A stretch of 7,580 nt of DNA, taken from assembly GCA_017848155.1 (NCBI GenBank), contig JAGAKC010000442.1:1-7580 (forward strand). The letters are read 5' to 3'. A program made the translations under genes and the position numbers. The notes beneath the pieces are model-generated. The model worked only from the letters and a program-made list of their open reading frames with translations, searched no databases and was not told where the DNA came from. This document shows positions 1 through 5,154 of this stretch, piece by piece. Numbering within the stretch: the first letter of the stretch is position 1; each line of letters begins with the position of its first letter. This stretch comes from Oscillospiraceae bacterium (lineage in GTDB: Bacteria > Bacillota > Clostridia > Oscillospirales > Ruminococcaceae).

Positions 1-89
1 CCTGGCTTGCTAATTTAGAAGCAGAAGAACGGGAACGTACCGGAATTAAAAATTTAAAAATAAAGTTCAACCGTGTATTCGGTTATTAA
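1..89 (+). pseudogene. mutS: Truncated fragment of DNA mismatch repair protein MutS
   Basis: Reading from base 3, the + strand encodes WLANLEAEERERTGIK followed by NLKIKFNRVFGY and then a TAA at 87-89. The ERERTGI..LK...N.VFGYY pattern is the highly conserved segment of MutS near the core/clamp boundary, known from the E. coli and Thermus aquaticus proteins. In a normal MutS the frame continues with Y-I-E-V-T and several hundred more residues, including the ATPase domain. Here the similarity ends after VFGY and nothing MutS-like follows in any + frame. The 5' side runs off the window, so only about 28 codons are visible. It overlaps the 3' end of the neighbouring - strand gene (67-918). The break is either a genuine deletion or rearrangement, or a false join at a contig end. 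Family recognition is from memory of the motif and no search was run. Confidence 0.8.
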
Positions 90-918
90 TATCGTACATG
101 GTAAGCAGATCATAATCCGCCGTGCAGTTACGTATAAACACGAACCTGTCTGTATCTCCGATCAGCGCAGCCTCGGGATATAAGGCAGCGCAATCGATTC
201 CGCTTATATCCCTGATACCATCGAAGTGCTCAATCGTTTTATCATCGGATACTCTATCAAGATATCTTCCGTCCCGAACTATATGGTAATTCACTACCGC
301 CGTTTCGCCCTTGCCCGTGTAGGTAAAATAGGAATGATAGGTCTGACCCACATAAAGCTCGCCGTCCTTGTCAGCAAAGATATCCATGCCGTCCCAACCG
401 TCAACCGAAAATTCCTGCGGCATATCCTTAAGGATGATATCCATCGTCTGTCCTATGTTTGCGGAGAATGTTATCTGCTTTTCGGTGTAGTCATAGACAT
501 ATACTCCGCCTGCGCCATCCACAAATGCGACTGTTTTTTCATCCGCATAGATGACGTGCGGATATTCCGACCCGAAGCTCACGTTCAATACATGCTCCTG
601 CGTTACTGATACCAGCGGAAAACGATTTGGAAACACTTGCTGTTCATCCAGAACATACTGGGGCGGCTCCTCCACAGCTGTGGCAGTGCTTGCTGCCGCC
701 GATGATGAGCCAACAAGATCAACACCCTGCGATCTGCCGAATACACCCAGCTTTCCCAGTCCTACGCAAAGTCCTGCCGCCGCAGCAACAGACGCCACGG
801 GAATAACGATATTCCGTATCATCTTTGCCTTATTATTTTCAAGACGATCGGCATTTGCCGCTTCCTCTATCAGCTTATCGCTGATATCATTCATCGCCCT
901 GTTAAGCTTATCTTTCAT
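67..918 (-). CDS. Probable membrane-anchored anti-sigma factor, C-terminus possibly chimeric
   Basis: This 283-residue protein has a charged, helical N-terminal segment (about residues 1-34), one transmembrane helix (about 36-57, IVIPVASVAAAAGLCVGLG), a Ser/Ala-rich linker (about 70-82) and a beta-rich C-terminal domain (about 88-275). That domain has WD/propeller-like stretches such as VIYADEKTVAFVDG and VYVYDY. The orientation should put the C-terminal domain outside the cell. The ATG at 918-916 overlaps the TGA of the upstream sigma gene (ATGA coupling), and a GAAGGAGGG ribosome site lies inside the sigma gene. Coupling to an ECF sigma gene plus this topology is why I infer a sigma-sequestering membrane sensor. 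I recognise no named anti-sigma domain or zinc motif, so the role rests on context. The last roughly 9 residues (to INNRIHG) are encoded antisense to a mutS fragment, so the native C-terminus may be missing. Confidence 0.7.
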   Translation of the reverse strand: MKDKLNRAMNDISDKLIEEAANADRLENNKAKMIRNIVIPVASVAAAAGLCVGLGKLGVFGRSQGVDLVGSSSAAASTATAVEEPPQYVLDEQQVFPNRFPLVSVTQEHVLNVSFGSEYPHVIYADEKTVAFVDGAGGVYVYDYTEKQITFSANIGQTMDIILKDMPQEFSVDGWDGMDIFADKDGELYVGQTYHSYFTYTGKGETAVVNYHIVRDGRYLDRVSDDKTIEHFDGIRDISGIDCAALYPEAALIGDTDRFVFIRNCTADYDLLTMYDINNRIHG

Positions 919-1466
919 AATGTATAACCCTCCTTCTTGAGGTATTCACGAAGCCTTTTAAGTGTGCGTGACAGACGTGATTTTACCATACTCTGTCCCA
1001 CATGAAGCTGCTTTGCGATATCCGCTATGCTATCCCCGAACCAGAATCTGCGCATAAATATCACACGTGTATCACGATCGCTGCTTTCCAGAAAGTCATT
1101 CAGCAGCTGTGTAAGCGTACCCTCGCTCAGCCTGTCCTCTGCACAGCCTGCCGCTGCGATGCAGTCCGCAAGTTCATCAAGCGGCACCGAGTGGCTGCGC
1201 TTTGCAGCATTGTTATAATCATATCTGTCCAGTGCCGTTCTGCGTGCAATCTTGCAGAGATATGCGCAAAGGCGCTGCGGCTTATTTGGCGGTATACTGT
1301 TCCATGCTTTAAGGCATGCCTCGTTCTCACATTCCTCAGCGTCCTGTACATTCTGCACTATACTGTATGCAACGCTTCGCATAAGACGCCCGTACATACC
1401 CTTCGTTTCCGCTATAGCCGATTCATCTCGTTCAAGGAAAAGCTGTACTATCTCCCGATCGGTCAT
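915..1466 (-). CDS. ECF-type RNA polymerase sigma factor (sigma-70 family)
   Basis: The product is about 183 residues, a normal ECF size. Region 2 (about residues 20-85) includes the helix that binds core polymerase and the -10 element: YGRLMRSVAYSIVQ, then DAEECENEACLKAWNSI, a variant of the usual DAEDVVQETFLKAW. Region 4 (about 115-180) contains the helix-turn-helix SIADIAKQLHVGQSMVKSRLSRTLKRLR that reads the -35 element. The protein should redirect RNA polymerase to a small regulon under control of the membrane protein encoded directly downstream, which it overlaps by an ATGA. Start choice: an ATG also exists at 1472-1470, but the AAGGGGGG ribosome site (1480-1473) touches it. The ATG at 1466-1464 has a 6-base spacing and gives MTDREIV, so I prefer it. 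No clear autoregulatory promoter was found in 1473-1556. Target genes cannot be named from this window. Confidence 0.9.
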   Translation of the reverse strand: MTDREIVQLFLERDESAIAETKGMYGRLMRSVAYSIVQNVQDAEECENEACLKAWNSIPPNKPQRLCAYLCKIARRTALDRYDYNNAAKRSHSVPLDELADCIAAAGCAEDRLSEGTLTQLLNDFLESSDRDTRVIFMRRFWFGDSIADIAKQLHVGQSMVKSRLSRTLKRLREYLKKEGYTL

Positions 1467-1472
1467 ATTCAT

Positions 1473-1480
1473 CCCCCCTT
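1473..1480 (-). promoter_or_regulatory. Ribosome binding site that decides the sigma factor start
   Basis: On the - strand AAGGGGGG abuts the first ATG (1472) with no spacer but lies 6 bases from the second in-frame ATG (1466). This favours the shorter reading frame. The run of six Gs is a little unusual compared with the GGAGG sites of the other genes. Confidence 0.65.
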
Positions 1481-1493
1481 AGCAGGTACCATG

Positions 1494-1516
1494 CGGAGCT
1501 TTTTTCTCCGTTTTTT
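1494..1516 (+). other. Small hairpin plus T6 tract in the sigma gene leader, terminator-like on the + strand
   Basis: CGGAG (1494-1498) pairs with CTCCG (1506-1510) across a T-rich loop, followed on the + strand by six Ts. Read on the + strand it resembles a weak intrinsic terminator, yet no + strand gene leads into it. On the - strand it lies in the untranslated leader of the sigma gene. The stem has only 5 bp, so chance is a real alternative. Confidence 0.3.
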
Positions 1517-1550
1517 GAGCTCATACATTATGACGGAACAATTTCCCTTT

Positions 1551-1588
1551 GGTCGCAAAAGATCCCTGCCGATATTACGACAGGGATC
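1551..1588 (-). terminator. Intrinsic terminator of the M23 peptidase gene
   Basis: GATCCCTG (1561-1568) and CAGGGATC (1581-1588) form a perfect 8-bp stem with a 12-base loop. Read on the - strand, the stem is followed by TTTT (1560-1557). It begins 7 bases after the TAA of the M23 gene and separates that gene from the sigma/anti-sigma operon. Confidence 0.8.
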
Positions 1589-1595
1589 GAACTTA

Positions 1596-3353
1596 TTAAT
1601 ATACAACGCACCACGGCGATATAGCATGCTTCGGCAGATAGTTTATAGGATTCACACAGATACCGTTGATACGCACCTCAAAATGCAGATGGTTACCTGT
1701 AGAATAGCCTGTAGAACCTACGTCTGCGATCTGCTGACCCTGTGTTACCTTTTCGCCAACGGTAACATGCAGATAGCTTGCATGTCCGTATACTGTTTCA
1801 ATGCCGTTGCCGTGATTGATGGTCACACAATAGCCATAACCGCTCCGCCATCCAGACTGGGTAACAGTACCCGACTCTGCTGCGATAATAGGTGTACCGT
1901 AAGGCGCACGGATATCGATACCCGCATGTCGGTAGTATCCTCCGTAGCCGTACATCATCTCGCTTATCTCGCCGCCCGTGGGACCGCCGACAGGCCAGTA
2001 CATCTGACCTATCTCAACATCCTGAATACTGATGGGCAGATCTGTAGGATGGGGCTTTGTGCCGAGAGCCACCACCTTTACCGTAGGCTCAGTGACAGTC
2101 TGACGCTTAAGTATCTTCTTGCGCACCTGCTGACCGTTGATATAAGAAACATCAGCGGTAATACGGTCTGTGCCATATACACCCTCCTGTACGACCACCG
2201 GCACGCCGTCATATCTGGAGCTGTCCTCCTGATAGGTAGTTTCATACGGAGTTGCCTCGTCATATATCTCTGTTCTTGTTACCGTGACATTGAGATACGG
2301 TATCTCCTGGTCGATGAGTATCTGATCTCCCACGTACATCATGTTAGTGGAGAAGCCGGGGTTCAGCGCTTCGACCTCCTCCACGGTCATACCCAGCTTA
2401 GTCGCAACGCCAAGCGGAGAATCACCATCAACAACTGTATAATAGTCAGCGACCGATCTCTTTGATGTGATGATATCGATGACCGATTCCTCGCTCACGA
2501 TACTGTCACTGAGGTAAAGACCCGGCTCATATGTAACAGGCGTTTCAAATGCCACCTTTTCGTTTGCTGCGCCCGTTCTGTATACATCCAAAAGTCCGTC
2601 CAGGGCATTGTCGATAATATCCTTATCAAGGATAGCACCGTAGAACGAGCTTCCGATATAAAGACCATACGCATACTCTATCTCTGCGCCCATGGATGTG
2701 AGCAGCTTGTCAGCAAGCTGATTTTCGGTAAGAGTGCTTCCATACTCAACGGATTCCAGCTGATACTGCGGCGTAAACGTCACAGGCTCCTTGCTGCCAT
2801 CCATATAGTTTATACGCTGCTGTACTATACGTTCAGCATTTGTAAATACAGTTTCACTCTCGATATACCCGACGAAATCGCCGTTTACACTTAATCTTAC
2901 CGCATAAGTCATATTGTTTGCATATGTGACGATATTGAACAGCATCACCATGCTGACAACAGGAAGCGCATAATTGAAGACCGAATAAGCAAGACCGTGT
3001 TTTCCAAAAAGGAATCGGCCAATAAATCTGATGACCGCCAGCAGCGCACTGAAAAATCCCTTTTCACGACGTACCTTCGCCACATCAGCAGCTCCAAGCC
3101 TGAATGCCTTGCCGTACCTTACAAACGGCGAAGCAAGTAAACGACCTGCTTTTTTAAACCATCCTGCTATCGCCTTGCCGATGGCAGAAAGGCGCTCCTC
3201 ATTATGCTGAACGAAACCACAAACGCCATCCTTTATTGCACCTAACACCGTCATCAGCACTGACAACAGGTATTCTCCTGCTGCGCTGAGATGATCGTAC
3301 AAAGTCGTGCGTGGCTTCTTTTTCAGCGATCTGTTATCTGTATCGGAAACCAT
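1596..3353 (-). CDS. Membrane-anchored M23 family metallo-endopeptidase with LysM and G5 domains
   Basis: From the ATG at 3353 the protein has 585 residues. Order: a Lys/Arg-rich N-terminal region (1-120) with hydrophobic stretches near 28-50 and 100-118; a clear membrane helix near 123-147 (SVFNYALPVVSMVMLFNIVTY); an extracellular region; LysM (about 302-348, YYTVVDGDSPLGVATKLGMT...LNPG); G5 (about 353-432); and the M23 domain (about 475-573). The M23 ligands are intact: HAGID (His476, Asp480), YGH (His524) and HLH (His555, His557), matching the LytM-type zinc and catalytic residues. It should cleave peptidoglycan cross-bridges outside the membrane, with LysM and G5 binding wall glycans. Start choice: a GTG at 3404 extends the frame by 17 residues, but its AAGGAA is too close, whereas AAAGGAGG (3365-3358) serves the ATG. 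It is monocistronic, with its own promoter and terminator, and the promoter carries WalR-like repeats. Exact bond specificity is not visible. Confidence 0.93.
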   Translation of the reverse strand: MVSDTDNRSLKKKPRTTLYDHLSAAGEYLLSVLMTVLGAIKDGVCGFVQHNEERLSAIGKAIAGWFKKAGRLLASPFVRYGKAFRLGAADVAKVRREKGFFSALLAVIRFIGRFLFGKHGLAYSVFNYALPVVSMVMLFNIVTYANNMTYAVRLSVNGDFVGYIESETVFTNAERIVQQRINYMDGSKEPVTFTPQYQLESVEYGSTLTENQLADKLLTSMGAEIEYAYGLYIGSSFYGAILDKDIIDNALDGLLDVYRTGAANEKVAFETPVTYEPGLYLSDSIVSEESVIDIITSKRSVADYYTVVDGDSPLGVATKLGMTVEEVEALNPGFSTNMMYVGDQILIDQEIPYLNVTVTRTEIYDEATPYETTYQEDSSRYDGVPVVVQEGVYGTDRITADVSYINGQQVRKKILKRQTVTEPTVKVVALGTKPHPTDLPISIQDVEIGQMYWPVGGPTGGEISEMMYGYGGYYRHAGIDIRAPYGTPIIAAESGTVTQSGWRSGYGYCVTINHGNGIETVYGHASYLHVTVGEKVTQGQQIADVGSTGYSTGNHLHFEVRINGICVNPINYLPKHAISPWCVVY

Positions 3354-3357
3354 GTTT

Positions 3358-3365
3358 CCTCCTTT
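3358..3365 (-). promoter_or_regulatory. Ribosome binding site that decides the M23 start
   Basis: AAAGGAGG on the - strand lies 4 bases before the ATG at 3353, a slightly short spacing. It is still the only strong site near either candidate start and therefore supports ATG 3353 over GTG 3404. Confidence 0.65.
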
Positions 3366-3454
3366 GCTCTGAAACACATAAACCTGACCAACATCGGATG
3401 TCACTTCCTTTTCAGAAGCATACCTGTCGGCTCATCTTTTTTCTTATGCTGTCC

Positions 3455-3483
3455 ATTATAACACAGCTGTAACCGATTTGCAA
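3455..3483 (-). promoter_or_regulatory. Sigma-A promoter of the M23 peptidase gene
   Basis: On the - strand TTGCAA (-35, 3483-3478) is followed after exactly 17 bases by a perfect TATAAT (-10, 3460-3455). The predicted transcription start is near 3448, giving a leader of roughly 95 bases. The -35 box lies inside the second of four TGTAAC-like repeats, and the first repeat lies in the spacer. Confidence 0.8.
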
Positions 3484-3505
3484 CCATTTGTAACCGTTTT
3501 GTAAC
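3468..3505. repeat. Four phased TGTAAC half-sites, probable WalR-like (OmpR-family) operator
   Basis: On the + strand TGTAAC (3468), TGCAAC (3479), TGTAAC (3489) and TGTAAC (3500) start 11, 10 and 11 bases apart. The pairs 3468/3479 and 3489/3500 each fit the WalR (YycF) box, TGT(A/T)A(A/C/T), five bases, then the same again; one half-site carries C for T. WalRK controls peptidoglycan hydrolase genes in Firmicutes, and the gene downstream is one. The proximal pair covers the -35 box and spacer of the M23 promoter; the distal pair centres near -49. The read strand is opposite to the gene. A PhoP-like regulator, whose boxes look similar on the other strand, is an alternative. The remaining DNA up to 3627 is AT-rich with only weak hairpins. 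Confidence 0.65.
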
Positions 3506-3627
3506 CATTCGCTCCTGTTTTTTAGCAGCATTGCACAATTCACAGAATAAATTTTATTCAAAACCAATAAAATATTTGCTTTATTTTACTATTAACTCAG
3601 GAAATATCAGGCGTCAATACCTACAGC

Positions 3628-4335
3628 TCACGATTTATCCAGCTGATCAACAGGATAGGGGATATCGTAAACGTCGTTCATGTCTTCTATAGATATCCTC
3701 ATATTGACATCACGTGTAACACCATCAGTCCCTGTGACCTCACCTGCTTCGATAAAAGACGTAATAAAGCCATCTCTGTCTATTTCAAACGTTGTCGTAA
3801 GGGAGGAAAAACTGCTGACATCCTCAAGCATGCCCTGTGTCGAGCTGTTGAGCCTGTCCGTATCATAGGTATAGATAACAGTCATACCCTCGTCCTCGCT
3901 GCCGGATACCTGTGCCGATCGCACAGAAGTCCCGTCAAGGAAAAAGATGCCTCCGTCGGCATAGGGATACCGATTCTCTCTGTTATATATATTATATATG
4001 TAGTTTTCATCGTCAGGAGTGATAACCGACCACATCTCATCGCCTGCGTCCTTGTAAAAATACTCGGCGCCATCGCTGTATGCGTACATCTCCGCTTCTC
4101 CGTCCCTGCCGTAATAGCTGAAGATCATTTCATCGCTGTTATTTACGAAAAAAGCAAATTCCATTATCTGCTCACCGGTAGTAAGATCAGTCATAATGGC
4201 ACGGCCACTGTCCAGCGACTCATATTTTTCCTTTGCGGCTTTTACCATCTCATAGCCCTCAGGAAGCCGGGGCATACAGCCGCACATAGCAGATATCATG
4301 ACCACAGCAAATACCGCAGATATAATCCTCTTCAT
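3628..4335 (-). CDS. Small predicted lipoprotein of unknown function
   Basis: The 235-residue product begins MKRIISAVFAVVMISAMCGC, a type II signal peptide. Cys20, preceded by Gly, is the likely lipidated residue; Cys18 is a less likely candidate because Met precedes it. The mature part is acidic, rich in Tyr/Asp/Ser and apparently all beta: TTGEQIMEFAFFVNN, AEMYAYSDGAEYFYK, and a late TTTFEIDRDGFITSF strand pair. This alternation recalls LolA/LppX-like lipoprotein folds, but I cannot assign a family. It should sit on the outer face of the membrane. The start is supported by GGAGG 4 bases before the ATG. It lies just downstream of ptsH on the same strand, separated by a terminator hairpin whose T-tract ends next to this ribosome site, so expression may depend on read-through. 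No strong GC-rich terminator follows it. Confidence 0.85.
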   Translation of the reverse strand: MKRIISAVFAVVMISAMCGCMPRLPEGYEMVKAAKEKYESLDSGRAIMTDLTTGEQIMEFAFFVNNSDEMIFSYYGRDGEAEMYAYSDGAEYFYKDAGDEMWSVITPDDENYIYNIYNRENRYPYADGGIFFLDGTSVRSAQVSGSEDEGMTVIYTYDTDRLNSSTQGMLEDVSSFSSLTTTFEIDRDGFITSFIEAGEVTGTDGVTRDVNMRISIEDMNDVYDIPYPVDQLDKS

Positions 4336-4345
4336 TTGTCCTCCG

Positions 4346-4389
4346 AAAACAAAACGGGCAGAAACCCGACTAAAAGCCGATCTCTGCCC
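4346..4389 (-). terminator. Intrinsic terminator after ptsH, abutting the lipoprotein ribosome site
   Basis: On the - strand GGGCAGA (4389-4383) pairs perfectly with TCTGCCC (4362-4356). A secondary CGGC/GTCG stem lies within the loop, and GTTTTGTTTT (4355-4346) follows. It ends only two bases before the GGAGG of the lipoprotein gene, so it could act as the ptsH terminator, as an attenuator of the lipoprotein, or both. Confidence 0.75.
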
Positions 4390-4395
4390 TGCCGA

Positions 4396-4409
4396 CCGCC
4401 AAAAGGCGG
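4396..4409 (-). other. Compact hairpin between ptsH and its terminator
   Basis: CCGCC (4396-4400) and GGCGG (4405-4409) form a 5-bp GC-only stem with an AAAA/TTTT tetraloop, about 30 bases after the ptsH stop. No T-tract follows on the - strand, so by itself it is not a terminator. It may stabilise the 3' end of the ptsH transcript or assist the next hairpin. Confidence 0.5.
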
Positions 4410-4439
4410 AAAATTACATAAAATAAGTAAACCTGCTTA

Positions 4440-4703
4440 TTACTCAGCGAAACCGCTCTCAACAAGCTTTACAAGACCGTCAACAGCAAGCTGCTCGTCG
4501 CTGCCGTCAGCAATGATGCGGATGTTAGCGCCGCCAACAATGCCGAGGGACAGAATACCGAGAAGGCTCTTTGCGTTAACTCTGCGCTCTTCCTTCTCAA
4601 CCCAGATGGAAGACTTGAATTCGTTAGCCTTCTGGATGAAGAATGTTGCGGGTCTTGCGTGCAGACCTACCTGGTTTTTTACTTCGATGTCTTTCATGCA
4701 CAT
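4440..4703 (-). CDS. ptsH: Phosphocarrier protein HPr of the sugar phosphotransferase system
   Basis: This 87-residue cytosolic protein carries phosphate from PEP via Enzyme I to the EIIA domains of sugar transporters. It shows the active-site motif GLHARPA with His15, and NAKSLLGILSLG with Ser46, the site phosphorylated by HPr kinase in Firmicutes to drive CcpA-dependent catabolite repression. His at 15 excludes the paralogue Crh. The start is the ATG at 4703-4701 (MCMKDIEV), which puts His and Ser exactly at the canonical 15 and 46; GGAGG lies 10 bases upstream. A longer in-frame ATG at 4790 would add 29 residues unlike any HPr and lies in the leader. It stands alone: no ptsI or sugar operon is visible. 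It has a strong constitutive-type promoter, a leader of about 100 bases and a terminator. Confidence 0.96.
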   Translation of the reverse strand: MCMKDIEVKNQVGLHARPATFFIQKANEFKSSIWVEKEERRVNAKSLLGILSLGIVGGANIRIIADGSDEQLAVDGLVKLVESGFAE

Positions 4704-4777
4704 AGTATAAAATCCTCCGTTTAAAAAATATTTGCCTGTACTGAGTACTTCTTTCTTTTGCTTTGAAAATATCCTCA

Positions 4778-4804
4778 AGATAACAGCCAATTACGGTCTT
4801 ATCT
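4778..4804 (-). other. Stem-loop at the predicted 5' end of the ptsH transcript
   Basis: On the - strand AGATAA (4804-4799) pairs with TTATCT (4783-4778), with a possible inner CC/GG pair. It begins about three bases after the predicted transcription start near 4807. Hairpins at the extreme 5' end are known to protect bacterial mRNAs from decay, so a stabilising role is plausible but inferred. No known riboswitch fold was recognised. Confidence 0.4.
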
Positions 4805-4813
4805 CTTGGTATA

Positions 4814-4842
4814 AGTATATCCAAAAAAATTTTTTTCGTCAA
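4814..4842 (-). promoter_or_regulatory. Strong sigma-A promoter of ptsH with an A7T7 spacer
   Basis: On the - strand TTGACG (4842-4837), 17 bases, then TATACT (4819-4814). The spacer contains seven As followed by seven Ts. Near-consensus boxes and ideal spacing imply high expression, as expected for HPr. Confidence 0.85.
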
Positions 4843-5094
4843 CACAATTTTTTGATTTTGGCAGCTTTAAAACCGAAATTCTGTTTTTTGCAGAATATTT
4901 CATCAAGAAAAGCGTTTCAGATTGTCTAAAATCTACAAAAAACTTTCAACAAAATAATCAACATATCCATTAGTTTTCAACATTTTTGTGGCAAAACGCA
5001 TGCACCAACGGCTATAAAGCGGTTTTTTAGCGAAAAATGACCCGATATGTTTTGTGCGTGTTGTACAAAAACTGCCAAAGAAATCATAATACTA
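4843..5094. other. AT-rich divergent intergenic region without a gene
   Basis: This is the non-coding DNA between the ptsH promoter and the promoter of the EAL gene. It holds an AT-rich hairpin (ATTCTG 4878-4883 with CAGAAT 4891-4896), scattered TCAACA motifs at 4946, 4958 and 4977, and an 8-bp palindrome TTGTACAA at 5061-5068. No ORF with a ribosome site, no tRNA and no recognisable riboswitch was seen. Confidence 0.6.
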
Positions 5095-5123
5095 TAGAAT
5101 TTTCTGAATTATTATGCTATAAT
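5095..5123 (+). promoter_or_regulatory. Extended -10 promoter of the EAL-domain gene
   Basis: TGCTATAAT (5115-5123) is a consensus extended -10. The hexamer 17 bases upstream, TAGAAT (5095-5100), is a poor -35, which the TGN extension can compensate. The predicted start near 5130 leaves a leader of only about 25 bases, too short for a riboswitch. AGGAGG at 5144-5149 lies 5 bases before the ATG. Confidence 0.6.
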
Positions 5124-5154
5124 CAACTATATAATATACTTACAGGAGGTCAAT

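Noticed and set aside
1002..2465. A 487-codon open frame on the + strand
   Set aside because: It runs antisense across the sigma factor and the M23 peptidase, both of which have clear domains and ribosome sites. The predicted protein is Cys/His/Arg-rich with no recognisable motif and no ribosome site, typical of a codon-bias shadow.
3351..3404. GTG start at 3404 adding 17 residues to the M23 peptidase
   Set aside because: The purine stretch AAGGAA touches the GTG, while AAAGGAGG serves the ATG at 3353. The extra residues form no signal or domain.
3541..3600. AT-rich inverted repeats (such as GAATAAA/TTTATTC) as a terminator for the lipoprotein gene
   Set aside because: The stems contain almost no GC and lack a following T-tract on the - strand, so I do not call a terminator.
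4701..4790. N-terminal extension of HPr from an ATG at 4790
   Set aside because: HPr proteins are about 87 residues. Starting at 4703 places the active His at 15 and the regulatory Ser at 46, and a ribosome site precedes that ATG.
5124..5154. A c-di-GMP riboswitch in front of the EAL gene
   Set aside because: The predicted leader is only about 25 bases, too short for any GEMM-type aptamer, and none of its conserved elements is visible in the region upstream.
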